A stretch of DNA of 64,000 nt from Oikopleura dioica (Eukaryota > Chordata > Appendicularia > Copelata > Oikopleuridae). The translations under genes and the position numbers were made by a program. Each line of letters begins with the position of its first letter. The first letter of the stretch is position 1. Location: positions 9,556,501 through 9,620,500 of the forward strand of contig OU015568.1 of NCBI GenBank assembly GCA_907165135.1. Reading direction: 5' to 3'. The notes beneath the pieces were generated by a model. The model was given only the letters and a program-made list of their open reading frames with translations. It had not been told where the DNA came from and ran no database searches. Positions 16,265-26,702 of the stretch are shown here, piece after piece.

Positions 16265-16586
16265 ATTTAACCAACTCGACTTATTTGTAAAATAATGACG
16301 TAGGGTAAAAATGTATCGACTGAAAACAGTTTTCATCAACGTCGTGGAAAATATTTCTCGGCCACTTGTGGCCATCAACCGCTCCATGCTTCGCTACTTA
16401 CTCGATCCTCCAAGATCTGACTCAAGCTGCTTCCTCTAAAAACTCTCCAAAAATTAACCCCAGATTTATTCCAAACCAAAGAGGCTCGATGAATGTTAAG
16501 AGGTTTATATTTTAAATTATATTTCTCAAGCAAAAAAAAGGGTTGAACATCGTCAACAATATATAGGAAGGAGGAAAAGCAGTCGT

Positions 16587-19095
16587 TTAGTGACAGTAAG
16601 AAACGTTTTCTTTAATCGAATCGTTGTCTCCATACAGTAAGTCTTCAAACTTGGCATTTACCCATTCTGCATAATTGTCCGTGCCGCGTAAAGTTTTGCT
16701 AAAAATGGTCTGAGTTTCAGACTTTTGAAATGCGACTTGGAGCAAGTATAATATTCCGCCGGTAATTGCGTCGATTTGAGTGGAAAGTGAGCTTTTCAAG
16801 AAAACGCCACTCAACCAAATGCATGCAATCAGCCAAGTGGGAGGCGCTGAGAGGTGCCTATTTGTTACCGGATTTTCGGAGTTTCTGGACTGAAGCTTTC
16901 CTCGAACTGACTGCCAAGAGACATCTATGACGGGATCACTTGAGTTGTGGATGCACTGACACGTACACTCTTATTAATTTCTCAGCGATTTTTCAATCAA
17001 CCGCTGATTATTTTTATATAGTAATAAATCAGAAACCCAAGTAAAGATTTCCCGTTCCTGAGATCCAAATCTTTGCACCCGATCGTCATGATTTCTTTCT
17101 TTCAAATGTCTGTACTTTGTCATTGGGCGGTTCTAAATGATTCAAATTAAATCAGTAAAACAGACGCTGAAAAGGGACTCTGATTGTTGACAAAGCACGA
17201 TTTTAAATTAATCATTCAAATGAAATTAAGAGCGGTTATTCACATCAAAAGCAATTTACCCCTGCACCAGATCGGTGTGTTTTTGGTGGCTTAAATTTTC
17301 AAGTCAGGATAATACTCTTTTCATCACTGATGATGATCAAAAATCAACATTTGTCAAATGCGATATTTACCGGTTTCTTGCCATCGCCAGTCCATTTTGA
17401 GCGCTTGTCCATTGCAGATCGGAATTTCTTTGCCAAGAATACTCATTTTTAAAATCATAAAAAGGAGTTTGAAATTCAGAAATTCCTTTGGTAACTGAAT
17501 TTCGCCCTTTGAGGAATGTATTCGAGCCCGTGGCCGTGAGCGTTCCACTTTGTACAACCCATCGTTTTTCACTTCGTCCATAATTTCGACCGTGTCCATC
17601 ACATAGATCGAAATACCGACGCCTTCCAGTCGCTGCATCGCTAAAACAAAAAATGATGATTATGAACCAGTGCTTTGATTTCATTCAAGTGGGTAATTGA
17701 AGGCCTTTTACACGCTACTCTGACCATGATAACGAGATTAGAGGGGGCCAGCTCTTCCCCAATCCCTTTTTTGATGCCAAAAAAAAACTACTCGTGCTGG
17801 TCAACCGCACAGAAAGATACCGAAAGTAGCTACAAAAGGTGCTCATTATTAGAGCTTTTTTCAAGATAGTAAGCTAGAAATAATCACTGTTGCCCGTGAT
17901 TCTCACCTCCAATAAGTGCCGCTTTGGCCTCGTAGTTGTGAACATCCCAGGAGGATGGATGAGCAAATCGCATAGTCACGTTTATGCTGCCTTGGAATCC
18001 TTTGTATTCCAAATACCTCTGCTGGAGCTCAACGTAGCTGTAGAGCGTGATGCAGGTTCGCATAAGCGGCGCGTGGCTCATAACTAAAAGGAAACAGTTC
18101 AAAATAAATACTCTACGCACGTTTCGCCACTGCTAGAATTTGCAAAATTAGGAAGCACTTACCAATGTCAAAGTTGATCTCGCTATTTCCGCTCTCGAGC
18201 GCTGCGTCTTCCCAACCCGACTTCATTATGTCAAACAAGAACATGTTTCCTGGCTGATTACGGAGGATACAAAGAAAATCGAACACTACCATCAAGACTT
18301 TGATTGGCTCAAAACTGCAAAATTGTAACTCAGCCAATCAAAAATCTGGATTCAGAGTATCTCTTGTTCGACAATTTTATGAAGGTTTCTCCAAACATGA
18401 CTTGAAGTTTCCGATAAACAACCGTAATAAAGTCTGAGATAGACTTATCGGTTGAACGATAAGGGCTACCCACGTGGATGATCAACGGATACAAAGTACA
18501 CGCTGATCCCTTCCGATCCCGTACTCGATCAGCCTCTCCCCCGTTCCTTATCTGTTTTGCCGCCGATGTACTTTCCCCTAAAGATCGAAAAGACCTCCTC
18601 GCTGAAAAAGTTTCGGCTCCAAATCTCCACCTAAAGTTTGAGCGTTTTTAGAACTCTGCCGTGAAAACCCCGCGGATTAAAATCAGAGCGAGGGAAAAAC
18701 CACAAAGCAGTGGATCAAAACGTAGAGAAGGGATGAAGGGTGGCTTGGTGAATTGAGCTTCCAAAAGTTGAATTTCAAGGAGGACAAAACTTACTCTCGT
18801 GGCGCTTATGCTTTTCTTGGTTCAAGAAATCGGAAAATTCGAATGTTTCCAAAAGGAAACCTCTTTTTAAACCAATCCTTGCATTTCGCCCTTCTGGGTC
18901 CAAAAAGAGCTTGTAAAAAACAGGCTCAGGCCAGGGCATCCAGTACTCTTTCTGCTGCTCAAACCATTCGACGTAAGAAGTGTTGTTCAAATTCATGATG
19001 CTGTTGTAGTTGATTTCGCCGTTTTTATCCGACGCGGGTGAGGTCTCTCTGATCTCGATCGGCTGAGGTTTAAATTTAGCGCTTTCGTTTCCCAT
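16587..19095 (-). CDS. Unidentified multi-exon protein
   Basis: At least five minus-strand exons: about 19095-18795 (opens MGNESAKFKPQPIEIRE), 18314-18163 (FEPIKVLMVVFDFLCILR), 18080-17910 (MSHAPLMRTCITLYSYVELQ), 17640-17370 (QRLEGVGISIYVMDTVEIMD) and 16810-16587 (ends NDSIKENVSYCH). Donors such as gtaagt and gtgaga, and acceptors ttgcag and ttttag, sit at the joins, and exons 2-3 join in phase. The second residue is Gly, so myristoylation is possible. The phase between exons 1 and 2 does not match, so an exon or a base is missing. Codon use is like that of the neighbours. I recognise no domain and make no functional claim. The start could also be at 19167. Confidence 0.5.
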
Positions 19096-19614
19096 TTCTT
19101 TTAATTTGAAATTATAAAAAATCTTCGATAGTTTTACAATTGAAATGTGATTTCGTCCTTGAGCCAAAGCGCTGCTTTTAAATCAAAATTCCAGAGGTAG
19201 TTTATTATTCATCGGATGGAGCATTCAGACTTGAGAAAAGTGCTAAAATATGCATGACAAGTTTCGAATAGAACTCTCAAGTGAGGGGACAAAACCGAAT
19301 GTCAACAAAGTTTTAGGACTCGAAGTGCTCTTCGCCGGACTTTAGCTATTGAGATGAATTCATTTATAAAAATCTTTGTCGATGAAAGAAGGACGCGAAC
19401 TGCAGTAAATCCCCATAAGCTTAAATATCTTCTGCTTCTCGTGGTCAGCGATAATTCCTGAGTCAGAAGTACACACCCCTAAATCTTTTCACTTATAAAG
19501 AGAGAAACTCCTAATGGGTAGATAAAAAATTTTTGCACTACGATTATGATCATTATTATTGTTTGCGCTGCAACTGGTAGTTAAAATTTGAAAAGCAAAA
19601 TCGCATTGTTTTAG

Positions 19615-20701
19615 CACGACTAATCTAAGGAAGGCGATTCTCTCCGAAACTGGCTTAGATCCGGAACTGGATTCACATTTGCTATACGAGTTCGTATGCA
19701 TCGACTGTGCGTCCCCTGATAACAAAAATAAGACGATCAAAGAAACTGCGATCTATCGTTGCCCTGCTAATGGATGTGAAAGTAAGTTGACAGAAGAACT
19801 CTTTTTAACGAACGCTTGCTGCACAGAAGCAACGAAGAAGCACATCTTAGGTAAAACAGGATTTAAACTGGCGTTAAAAATGAAATTGAGACAATATTCT
19901 CGCACGAAAGGAGAGTGCAAAAAGAGAGTTTGATGATGCGCTCGAAGTAGCTAGGGCGAAAAAGAGAAAGTACGATGACTTCGTTGCCGCAGAGAAGAAA
20001 TGCATCGAGTCTTTCAAAAAACCGGTGAACTTAGAGCTGAACGATGATGCGATTGACCAACGAATGATCTGCTGTGTGTGTAGAGAACGTTACAATGATG
20101 TCACGAGAGTAATGGCCGGAAAAAATATAAATTTTCAATTTTGACAAAAATTTCAACTTGGGGATAAATCATTATCTTGACCGTTTTTGTCATCGTCTAA
20201 ACTCTAGAAAACACCTGGAAAAAACTTTTTTTCATAGCCTGGGGCGATTCTGAGGCCATTTTTATGAATTTTCTACGAACTGCCATATCTCACGTGACAG
20301 ATGAGGAAATCACGTGATTGATATATTTTTAGAAAGCTCAGCTTCTGAGGATTGGGGGAAAGAAAAGAAATTTGAAAAAAATCGATTCTGAATGACGAAA
20401 ATTAATATTTCAATTTCTTGGCCAATCAGCAAAAACCGATTTTTCGGAAAAATTTTTGCTTTCCCCCAATCCTCAGAATCTGAGCTTTCCATTGATACTT
20501 GGATCATCTGGTTTCAAAGAGTATCACGTGAGTTATGGCTGTTCGAAGGCCGAAAATTTATATTTTTTCCGGCCAATGAGCATCCTATCATGCAGACACA
20601 CTTTTTGTTCTCGCTGCTTGGATGCAGTGGTACCAAAAACTTGTCCAACTTGCAGAACTCCTTTTACTTCGGAGCAAATGATCAAACCTATTTTTAGTTA
20701 A
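19615..20701 (+). CDS. RING finger protein with MITE inside the RING
   Basis: Likely E3 ubiquitin ligase or scaffold. The N-terminal part has a Cys cluster (FVCIDC... YRCPANGCESK ... NACC) that may bind zinc. It then splices at 19855 (GT-AG) to a charged linker (EFDDALEVARAKKRKYDDF) and the RING: ICCVCRERYNDVTRV, then after the insert ILSCRHTFCSRCLDA and KTCPTCRTPF, with all eight metal ligands. The RING is interrupted by a ~460-bp inverted-repeat element. Treating 20114-20580 as a GG-AG intron restores the frame exactly. The first exon was not found; the exon at 19615 needs two bases from upstream. The stop is at 20699-20701. I do not recognise a specific orthologue. Confidence 0.7.
20114..20574. 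mobile_element. MITE inserted in the RING exon
   Basis: Terminal inverted repeats of 23 bp: ggccggaaaaaatataaatt at the left, aatttatattttttccggcc at the right. A flanking 3-bp aat is present on both sides (target duplication). Internal mirrored blocks: gaggattgggggaaag at about 20356 and ctttcccccaatcctc at about 20459. No coding capacity. Confidence 0.85.
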
Positions 20702-22560
20702 AGTCCATTAAAACTACAATAAATTTATTCATACAACAGTTGCTAGTCTTCATTGAACGCGGTGAAATAAGCTGTCATAATACTGAATTCGATTTTTAGG
20801 AAAGAGGAAATTTGAAATTGCCGCCTGTCAGAAAAAATGAACGGGCTCCATTCCGAGCCCTCAGCTCGTAACTTGAATTCTTTCTTACGGAAACCTCAAA
20901 TTAGCTTTGAGCAGCGGATTGATTGAGTATGAGAGGCCGGAGGCGTTCGGGTCATCTTTTTCTTATCTGAAACACTTAGAGTACTTATCGTGCTCCATTT
21001 GCGTGGTTTAGATGAACAGTATCTGCCTGCCTTAATATTCAAGACACGAGAGCACGTGAGCATAATAAATCTTGAATCGATGCGAAACAGGCGTTTTTGG
21101 AAGGAGGGAAGAAAAGTTGGCGTTTCAAGCGTACGAAATCGGAAAATCGTGAAGCGATTACCCATCAAATAAAATAAACGTTCCTAAAATCGGGGCTCAA
21201 CGCAGTAATTCAATTTTTACAACGCAAATTTACTTCCCCGGCTATTTTTTTTTCTCGCTAATTCTAACGAATTATTTGCTTCTACGGATAATCATCACTT
21301 GTTATTCATTGATAGAACGAAGGCAGAGATAATTTACAAATCGCATGCATCATCTAAGATTTAAAAGCTCCTGCTACTATGATATTCACGTGTTCGCAAC
21401 GTGGAGTAATCATGTTCACAAGTTGAGTTGATCATGTTGATTTTCAGTCCTTTTGAATGTTTTACTCGTCCTCAATTTTTGATACCGAGCGCTTGATAAT
21501 TTAGAAGTTCGTTTCAACTTGATTTTTCTGCTTGAACTCATGACTAGGGACTATCACGGGAGCGCGAGAGCCCAATTTTCGCTTTCCCAACTACCCGAAA
21601 TACTCATCCATTTTTCTTCTTTTTTTCAGGCAATTATGTTTTTTTACCTGCCGATTCCAAATATAATTGAAAAATTGACAAAAAAATTTTGAATATTATG
21701 AAAAACACAAAATTTATCTTTCAAAGAGTTGAATTATATAGAGCATGCCTTGCCAGGTCATCCTTCTTTAGATATGTTCTTTATCAGACGTTTCTCTTCA
21801 ATCTCTAAAAAAATCTTTTTACGTCGGCTTACGGGTCGCTTAAAATCATCAGATAAGTGAGTAAAAGTGACAGCGGGCTAGTGCTTCGCGCGCTGCGCGG
21901 GAAGCCTAAAAAGCATTAGCGCGCGCCATAATCTCAGTGGGTGCTTACTGTGACCCAGTACTTGGAATCAGATGCAAATAACACCGGGTGATTAACAGGA
22001 AAAGGTTCCCGGAAGTAGAAGGCTCATGTTTGCTAAGTTATTTTGAGAAGAAAATTAGCAGGTGGCCTGGAAAACTTGGGTGAAAAATCGCTCCACTTTA
22101 AATTTGTGTTCCATTTTTGTAAATTTGCAGCGCTCTCAAGCGCCACCAAGTGCAGTTATGTAAAAAGTAAATACATATTTGGAATCAGCGAAAAAAACTG
22201 TATCAGATGATAAATTTTCACAGTGATCGAAGCACCTTGATTTTTCCGTGAAAGTCCCTCCATGAGTCATGACTTTCTTTTATTCATTTGAATATTGAAA
22301 ATCGACGCTTCTTTAATTCTCGATAATTAATCGCAATTGGAGAAACACTTATTATTCAGAAGAGCTTTATGCTCTGATTTCACTGTAATTTCTTCTTATC
22401 TGCAAAACTATTGCTTTATCGACTGAAGAAAGAGTAAATATTCAACGAATAATTCCTCCACGCAGCGGATTTATGTTTTGAATCTTTTATTTTCAATTTT
22501 GTGAGGCTTGTAGAAATAGCAGTGCTGTAGAAATATTCATTTTTATTTACAGTCAGAAAA
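20702..22560. other. 1.9 kb region with no supported gene
   Basis: Open frames at 20896-21172 on both strands are short and show no domain. A GC-rich imperfect palindrome (cttcgcgcgctgcgcgggaag) lies near 21886. The rest is AT-rich, and a short 3' UTR of the RING gene begins at 20702. Confidence 0.5.
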
Positions 22561-23080
22561 TTATTTTGACTCCTTGACTCGCACATTCAAGGCTCTCAAT
22601 CCCGTCTTGCCCAATTCACAGACGTCAAATGTCACTTCTAGTGCTTCTTCATGAGCTCTAACAGCCTCTGTCAAACCGATCGGGCATTTCTTAGGCTACA
22701 TAGAAGTTTTAAGACCTTCTCTTCTGTTGATAAAAGTACCTGAAAATAGTATTCTTTCTGCTCTCCGTCTTTGATAAATCCGTGCGGGGCCGATTTTCCA
22801 CCCGGATTGGCGTTCATGCTCAAAATCTTTCCTACGAGATTCTCATTTTGCATTTGCGCGACTCCGTCGAGTTTGATCAATGATCTAGTTTCATTCAGCT
22901 CAACTACAATATTAAGTCTTCCTTGATTTCAATGCCTGAAAAACCTTCTGCAAAATATGGAGTCATCCAGGTCAAATCTCGATTAAGAGCTTTGATGTCG
23001 GCAATTTTCAAGCTTCCATCAGGAGCGCGCTTCGCAAGCACAAAATCGGATTTACAGCGCCGCAAAATCTGGCGAAACAT
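22561..23080 (-). CDS. Cold-shock-like domain paralogue C
   Basis: Third and most downstream of three tandem paralogues. It starts MFRQILRRCKSDFVLAKRAP: Arg-rich and without acidic residues at first, like a mitochondrial presequence. The conserved block follows (DGSLKIADIKALNR, then ELNETRSLIKLDGVAQMQ), and then a diverged cold-shock fold: NLVGKILSMNANPGG, HGFIKDGEQKEYYFQ, LEVTFDVCELGKTGLRALNV. The final TFDV...ALNV corresponds to the last two strands of a cold-shock domain. Three to four exons with ~45-bp introns. It starts 117 bp after gene B ends. The cold-shock assignment is from pattern only. RNA binding and mitochondrial location are inferred. Confidence 0.6.
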
Positions 23081-23196
23081 TCTATTTTTTTAAAAATGAG
23101 GAAGGATTGAGGATATGAACAAGTTTGAGCTTTTGGCAGCTGTGAGGAAGAATGGATTCGTCAGAAATTTGGTTTGCTCTTTTTTGAAGAATAAGA

Positions 23197-23739
23197 TCAG
23201 GCATCGAGCTCGTCTTCGTCAACGTTGATATTGACAGCTTTCTGGGATTTTGTCTGACCCACACGAGCAACGACATCGTATGTGATCGCTTTTCCTTTGA
23301 CTTGATATGCAGCAACATCGCTGAAAAAAACTTAATTCTGATATTGAGAATCGAGCAAACCTGTCAGCAGCATTGAAAGCGATAGAATCCTCCATCATAT
23401 TTAGAGGCTGAATGTAGCCCCAATCTGGTTTTGACTTTTCTTGTCGCCAGTACTTGACCGTTCCTTTCTGATTCGTCTTTACAACCGTAGAAAATCCACC
23501 AAGGCGTGCTAGAGCTTTTTCTCCATTCATCAAAACTAAAACGAACTCAACACTGGTCGTAATCGAGAAGTGAAAATACCATCAGCAGTCAGGCCAGAGT
23601 TGTAAGCAAGTTGCTTGAGTTTTTCAGCATCGTCTTCTGAGAATTTCACTTCTACCAATTCATCACCGACTCTTCTTGCGAGAACGAACTCGGTCCCAGC
23701 AGCTCTTCGAACAACTCGAGAGACGATCCTCGTCAACAT
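23197..23739 (-). CDS. Cold-shock-like domain paralogue B
   Basis: Middle member of the trio and the one with the clearest cold-shock domain: QKGTVKYWRQEKSKPDWGYI, then EDSIAFNAAD, SDVAAYQVKGKAITYDVVA and SQKAVNINVDEDELDA. These match the GxVKWF...GFI, F-x-H and D...AxNV pattern of the fold. The N-terminus is MLTRIVSRVVRRAAGTEFVL (Arg-rich, presequence-like), then LARRVGDELVEVKFSEDDAE and LMNGEKALARLGGFSTVV. Introns: 47 bp between D and V (GTATTT...TTTTAG), and a second near 23320-23360. A tttag acceptor sits 2 nt before the ATG, and only 34 bp separate it from the stop of gene A, as in an operon. Likely nucleic-acid binding; mitochondrial location is inference. Confidence 0.65.
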
Positions 23740-23773
23740 ATCTAAATAAGAAAAAAAGTTAATATCGTCATTT

Positions 23774-24463
23774 TTATTCAAATGGCTTTAATAACTTTTG
23801 CATCATTTTAAAGTATTTCAAATTATTTTCGTCTACGGTTTTCGCGTTTTGGCTGCGATATGTCAAGATTTGTTCGTAAATTAATTGCTTATGAAGGGGA
23901 TTCCTATCATCCTTGAACAAGTGTTGCTCTAGATTTCGAGCAATCGTGATTTGATAATCCCTGGCTTGTTTAAAACTTCCAATTTGAACAACATCAAAAG
24001 CCACTACAATCGTCGAAAGCTGCAAAATCGGCAGTTGCAATAGTTCCTCATCCATTTCATACTAGATATATCACTTTCAGAAGCTCAAACTCAAGTTCTT
24101 ACGTAAGGAAATTCTTTCTTCTTTCCATCTACCGTCGCTTGAATAGTCCCAGAACTCAGTCCATCAACGATATCTTTTAAATTCTCAGGAATGGTGATCT
24201 TTCCGGCGATATTTTTGTGAACAATTTTTCGAAATCCTTGAATACGCGCCATTTTCGTTCCTTGATTTGTTTCTACTACAATTTAGTAAAGTAAAATTTC
24301 ATCTTCCATTCTTACATTGAGTGAAAATTCCAAAGGACTCTCCATCAAGATTTTTAATATTCGCTGGTTTCAGTTGTCCCTGAGAATTTCTCTCCGCCAA
24401 AACGTACTGTACAGCGCTTCTTACAGGGTTCATCCGGTTCAATTTGCAACTAACTCGAAGCAT
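23774..24463 (-). CDS. Cold-shock-like domain paralogue A
   Basis: First of the trio. It opens MLRVSCKLNRMNPVRSAVQY, then VLAERNSQGQLKPANIKNLD, and TNQGTKMARIQGFRKIV, which aligns with B (MNGEKALARLGGFSTVV) and C. The cold-shock region is the most diverged: NIAGKITIPENLKDIVDG, VDGKKKEFPYYEM, then TIVVAFDVVQIGSFKQARDY. It has a longer helical C-terminal tail ending KYFKMMQKLLKPFE. Three exons joined in phase with GT-AG introns (24316 to about 24275, and near 24105 to 24064). The start is 116 bp from the divergent doublecortin gene, so the two probably share a promoter. Family unknown to me. Confidence 0.6.
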
Positions 24464-24579
24464 TCTAAAAAAGGATGATGATTCTCTAGAACAGAGGTTG
24501 TTGTCGGTCGAAAATTGGGAAAAATCGTCAGTTTTAATTTTTCCGTCGAGAGGCAGGCCACAAAAAGTCCCATTTTTTA

Positions 24580-26169
24580 ATGGAAAGGCTAAGAAAGGTA
24601 TGTTTGAAAACTGTCTCTTTGATGTTAAAATTGGCTGTAGAAGCGTACTCCACGGAGTAAGACGCCAGTGTACGGCTTAAATGGCATCGTGCGCGAGGAA
24701 ACGAAGAAGCCACTCAAGACTCCTAAAGTAGTGAGACATGTGGAAGGATCGAAATGTCTCTCGAAGACGAACTTCACCGCTGCACGAAAGGTCAACATCT
24801 TCGTCAATGGCGACTGTCACAGCCCGGCGAAGCAGTTCATCATTCCCAAGAACGCGAAAAAGGCGAGCGAACCTGCGGGCATCAACGGATTTATGAGCTA
24901 CTTGACTGACTGTAAGTGAATTTATATAACTGTTACTAATTTGCATTTAGCATTGCGCGAAAAGTTCCAATTCCGAGAGAGCATTTACCACCTGCTTACA
25001 CCTTATGGAGGCACTCGAATAAACGCACTTTCAGAATTAAAGGATGGCGGCGAATACGTAGCCTGCCATCGAAATCGAGTAAGTTCTGCTAGAAATTCGC
25101 AGAAAAATAAGATTATTTCATAGCTTATCAAAATTGATTACGATTCCATCGGGCGGAAAGACTCAATAAAGGCACGCCAGCGTGGAATCCACACAACCTG
25201 GTCCAAGCTGCGCAAGGACTCGCAAATGTTCACCGAGCCGGCGAGACACTGGCAAAAGTTCTCCAAATATTACAACAAGCAAGCTTCCGTAAGTTTAACT
25301 AGAATCGCTTTCTGAAAAAAAAACAAATCTTTTTATTCTGATCTTTTGATAGAAAACTACCTATCAGATCTCGCATGAAATAATTTTGTTATCAATAGAA
25401 GGCTCAGAAGTCTTTTTTATCGAATTTTCTTCAGGACCTAAAGTCACATTATATTGATGATAAAAAAGTCAAAACGATCACAATTTTTTGCAACGGGAAT
25501 ACGGTCGATTCGACAAAAATTTTACTCAAAGGTAAGCCCTCCCTTAATTTTGATCTTACTGTAACTTTTCATTCAGGAAAGCTTGCAGAAGCTGGCGAGG
25601 AGTCATTCCGTTTAATCTTAAACTACATCTCGGAGAAGGTTGGCCAGAAGCTCGCAAGTACCAGGTCTTCGTGAGTACTTCCGTTCGATGATATTAAACA
25701 TAGTCTAATAGGAGCGCCATGGCTGCGCGACGACTCTACTCCCTTAAGGGCCGACGCATCAAGAACGCCGGAAACATCAAGAATAACGGATGCTACATTG
25801 TCTGCGGCGACCAAAAGCTCAAGCCCGGACAGTATGGCAAGGACATTGACCTCCAAGCCCCCTGGCAGGTAAAGAGCTTTTACTCATTTTAACCGGTACA
25901 CCCTCAGAAATTTTTTCGTTATCAAAATGACACTAAAATTAAGAATTCTTTAGCAAATTTAAGGACCAAGAAAGACTCTTATCAACTATTTTTAGCGAGC
26001 TATCAAACCGGTGCGAACAACCAGCGGCGCCATCAAGGAAATGAACGAGCAGGACTTTGACCGACCAGTGAAAAAACGCATGAGCGTCCATCTGCCCAAG
26101 ATCCAGCAGAAGAAGGTGCTCTACTCCGACAAGTACATGTCCCACCACCCATCGAAACAAAGCTATTAA
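24580..26169 (+). CDS. Doublecortin-domain protein, two DCX repeats
   Basis: Microtubule-binding protein of the doublecortin superfamily, most like DCDC2-type proteins with two DCX domains and no kinase. An 18-nt first exon (MERLRK) joins KRTPRSKTPVYGLNGIV at 24641. DCX1: RKVNIFVNGDCHSPAKQFII ... GGTRINALSELKDGGEYVAC. DCX2: VKTITIFCNGNTVDSTKILL ... LYSLKGRRIKNAGNIKNNGC, YIVCGDQKLKPGQYG. The tail is basic and ends HHPSKQSY. Eight exons with GT-AG introns, all phases consistent. DCDC2 relatives act at cilia and spindles; that role here is inference. The Penelope-like element begins 57 bp after the stop. Confidence 0.88.
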
Positions 26170-26225
26170 ATAACGGAAGGAACTTCTGCTTGAGGCTTGA
26201 GCGAACTGTATATAAAAATACTTGT

Positions 26226-26487
26226 GTGATTGATAAGTGACATCGTAAAGATAAATGTGAGTTTATTGCAGTTTGCTGAACGTTTTCGGTCGGTTGACCA
26301 TCATCAGAGCTTGTTCCTTGATAAACTTGAAAATTCTTAAAGGAAAGCGTACCTTCTTTTGTAAGACTGCAGAACTGATTTAAAAACCAAAAATAACTTG
26401 TCCCAGACTAGTGTTCTAGAAAAATAAATGATAACTTTTTACGGTAATCGATCTTTTTATCAGAGGCTCCTTACCAGGTTCGAAATT
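26226..26487 (-). repeat. Inverted 5' arm of the Penelope-like element
   Basis: Reverse complement of the pseudo-LTR plus the first 18 nt of the RT frame: gtgattgataagtgacat here equals the complement of the first six codons at 26703. It ends ccttaccaggttcg, matching cgaacctggtaagg near 29281. Confidence 0.9.
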
Positions 26488-26694
26488 AAAAAGATCGATT
26501 ACCGTAAAAAGTTATCATTTATTTTTCTAGAACACTAGTCTGGGACAAGTTATTTTTGGTTTTTAAATCAGTTCTGCAGTCTTACAAAAGAAGGTACGCT
26601 TTCCTTTAAGAATTTTCAAGTTTATCAAGGAACAAGCTCTGATGATGGTCAACCGACCGAAAACGTTCAGCAAACTGCAATAAACTCACATTTA
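26488..26694 (+). repeat. 5' direct pseudo-LTR
   Basis: Direct copy of the 3' pseudo-LTR from aaaagatcgattaccg to ctgcaataaactcac. Contains a hammerhead-like core (ctgatga at 26639-26645 and gaaa at 26659-26662). Confidence 0.9.
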
Positions 26695-26702
26695 TCTTTA
26701 CG

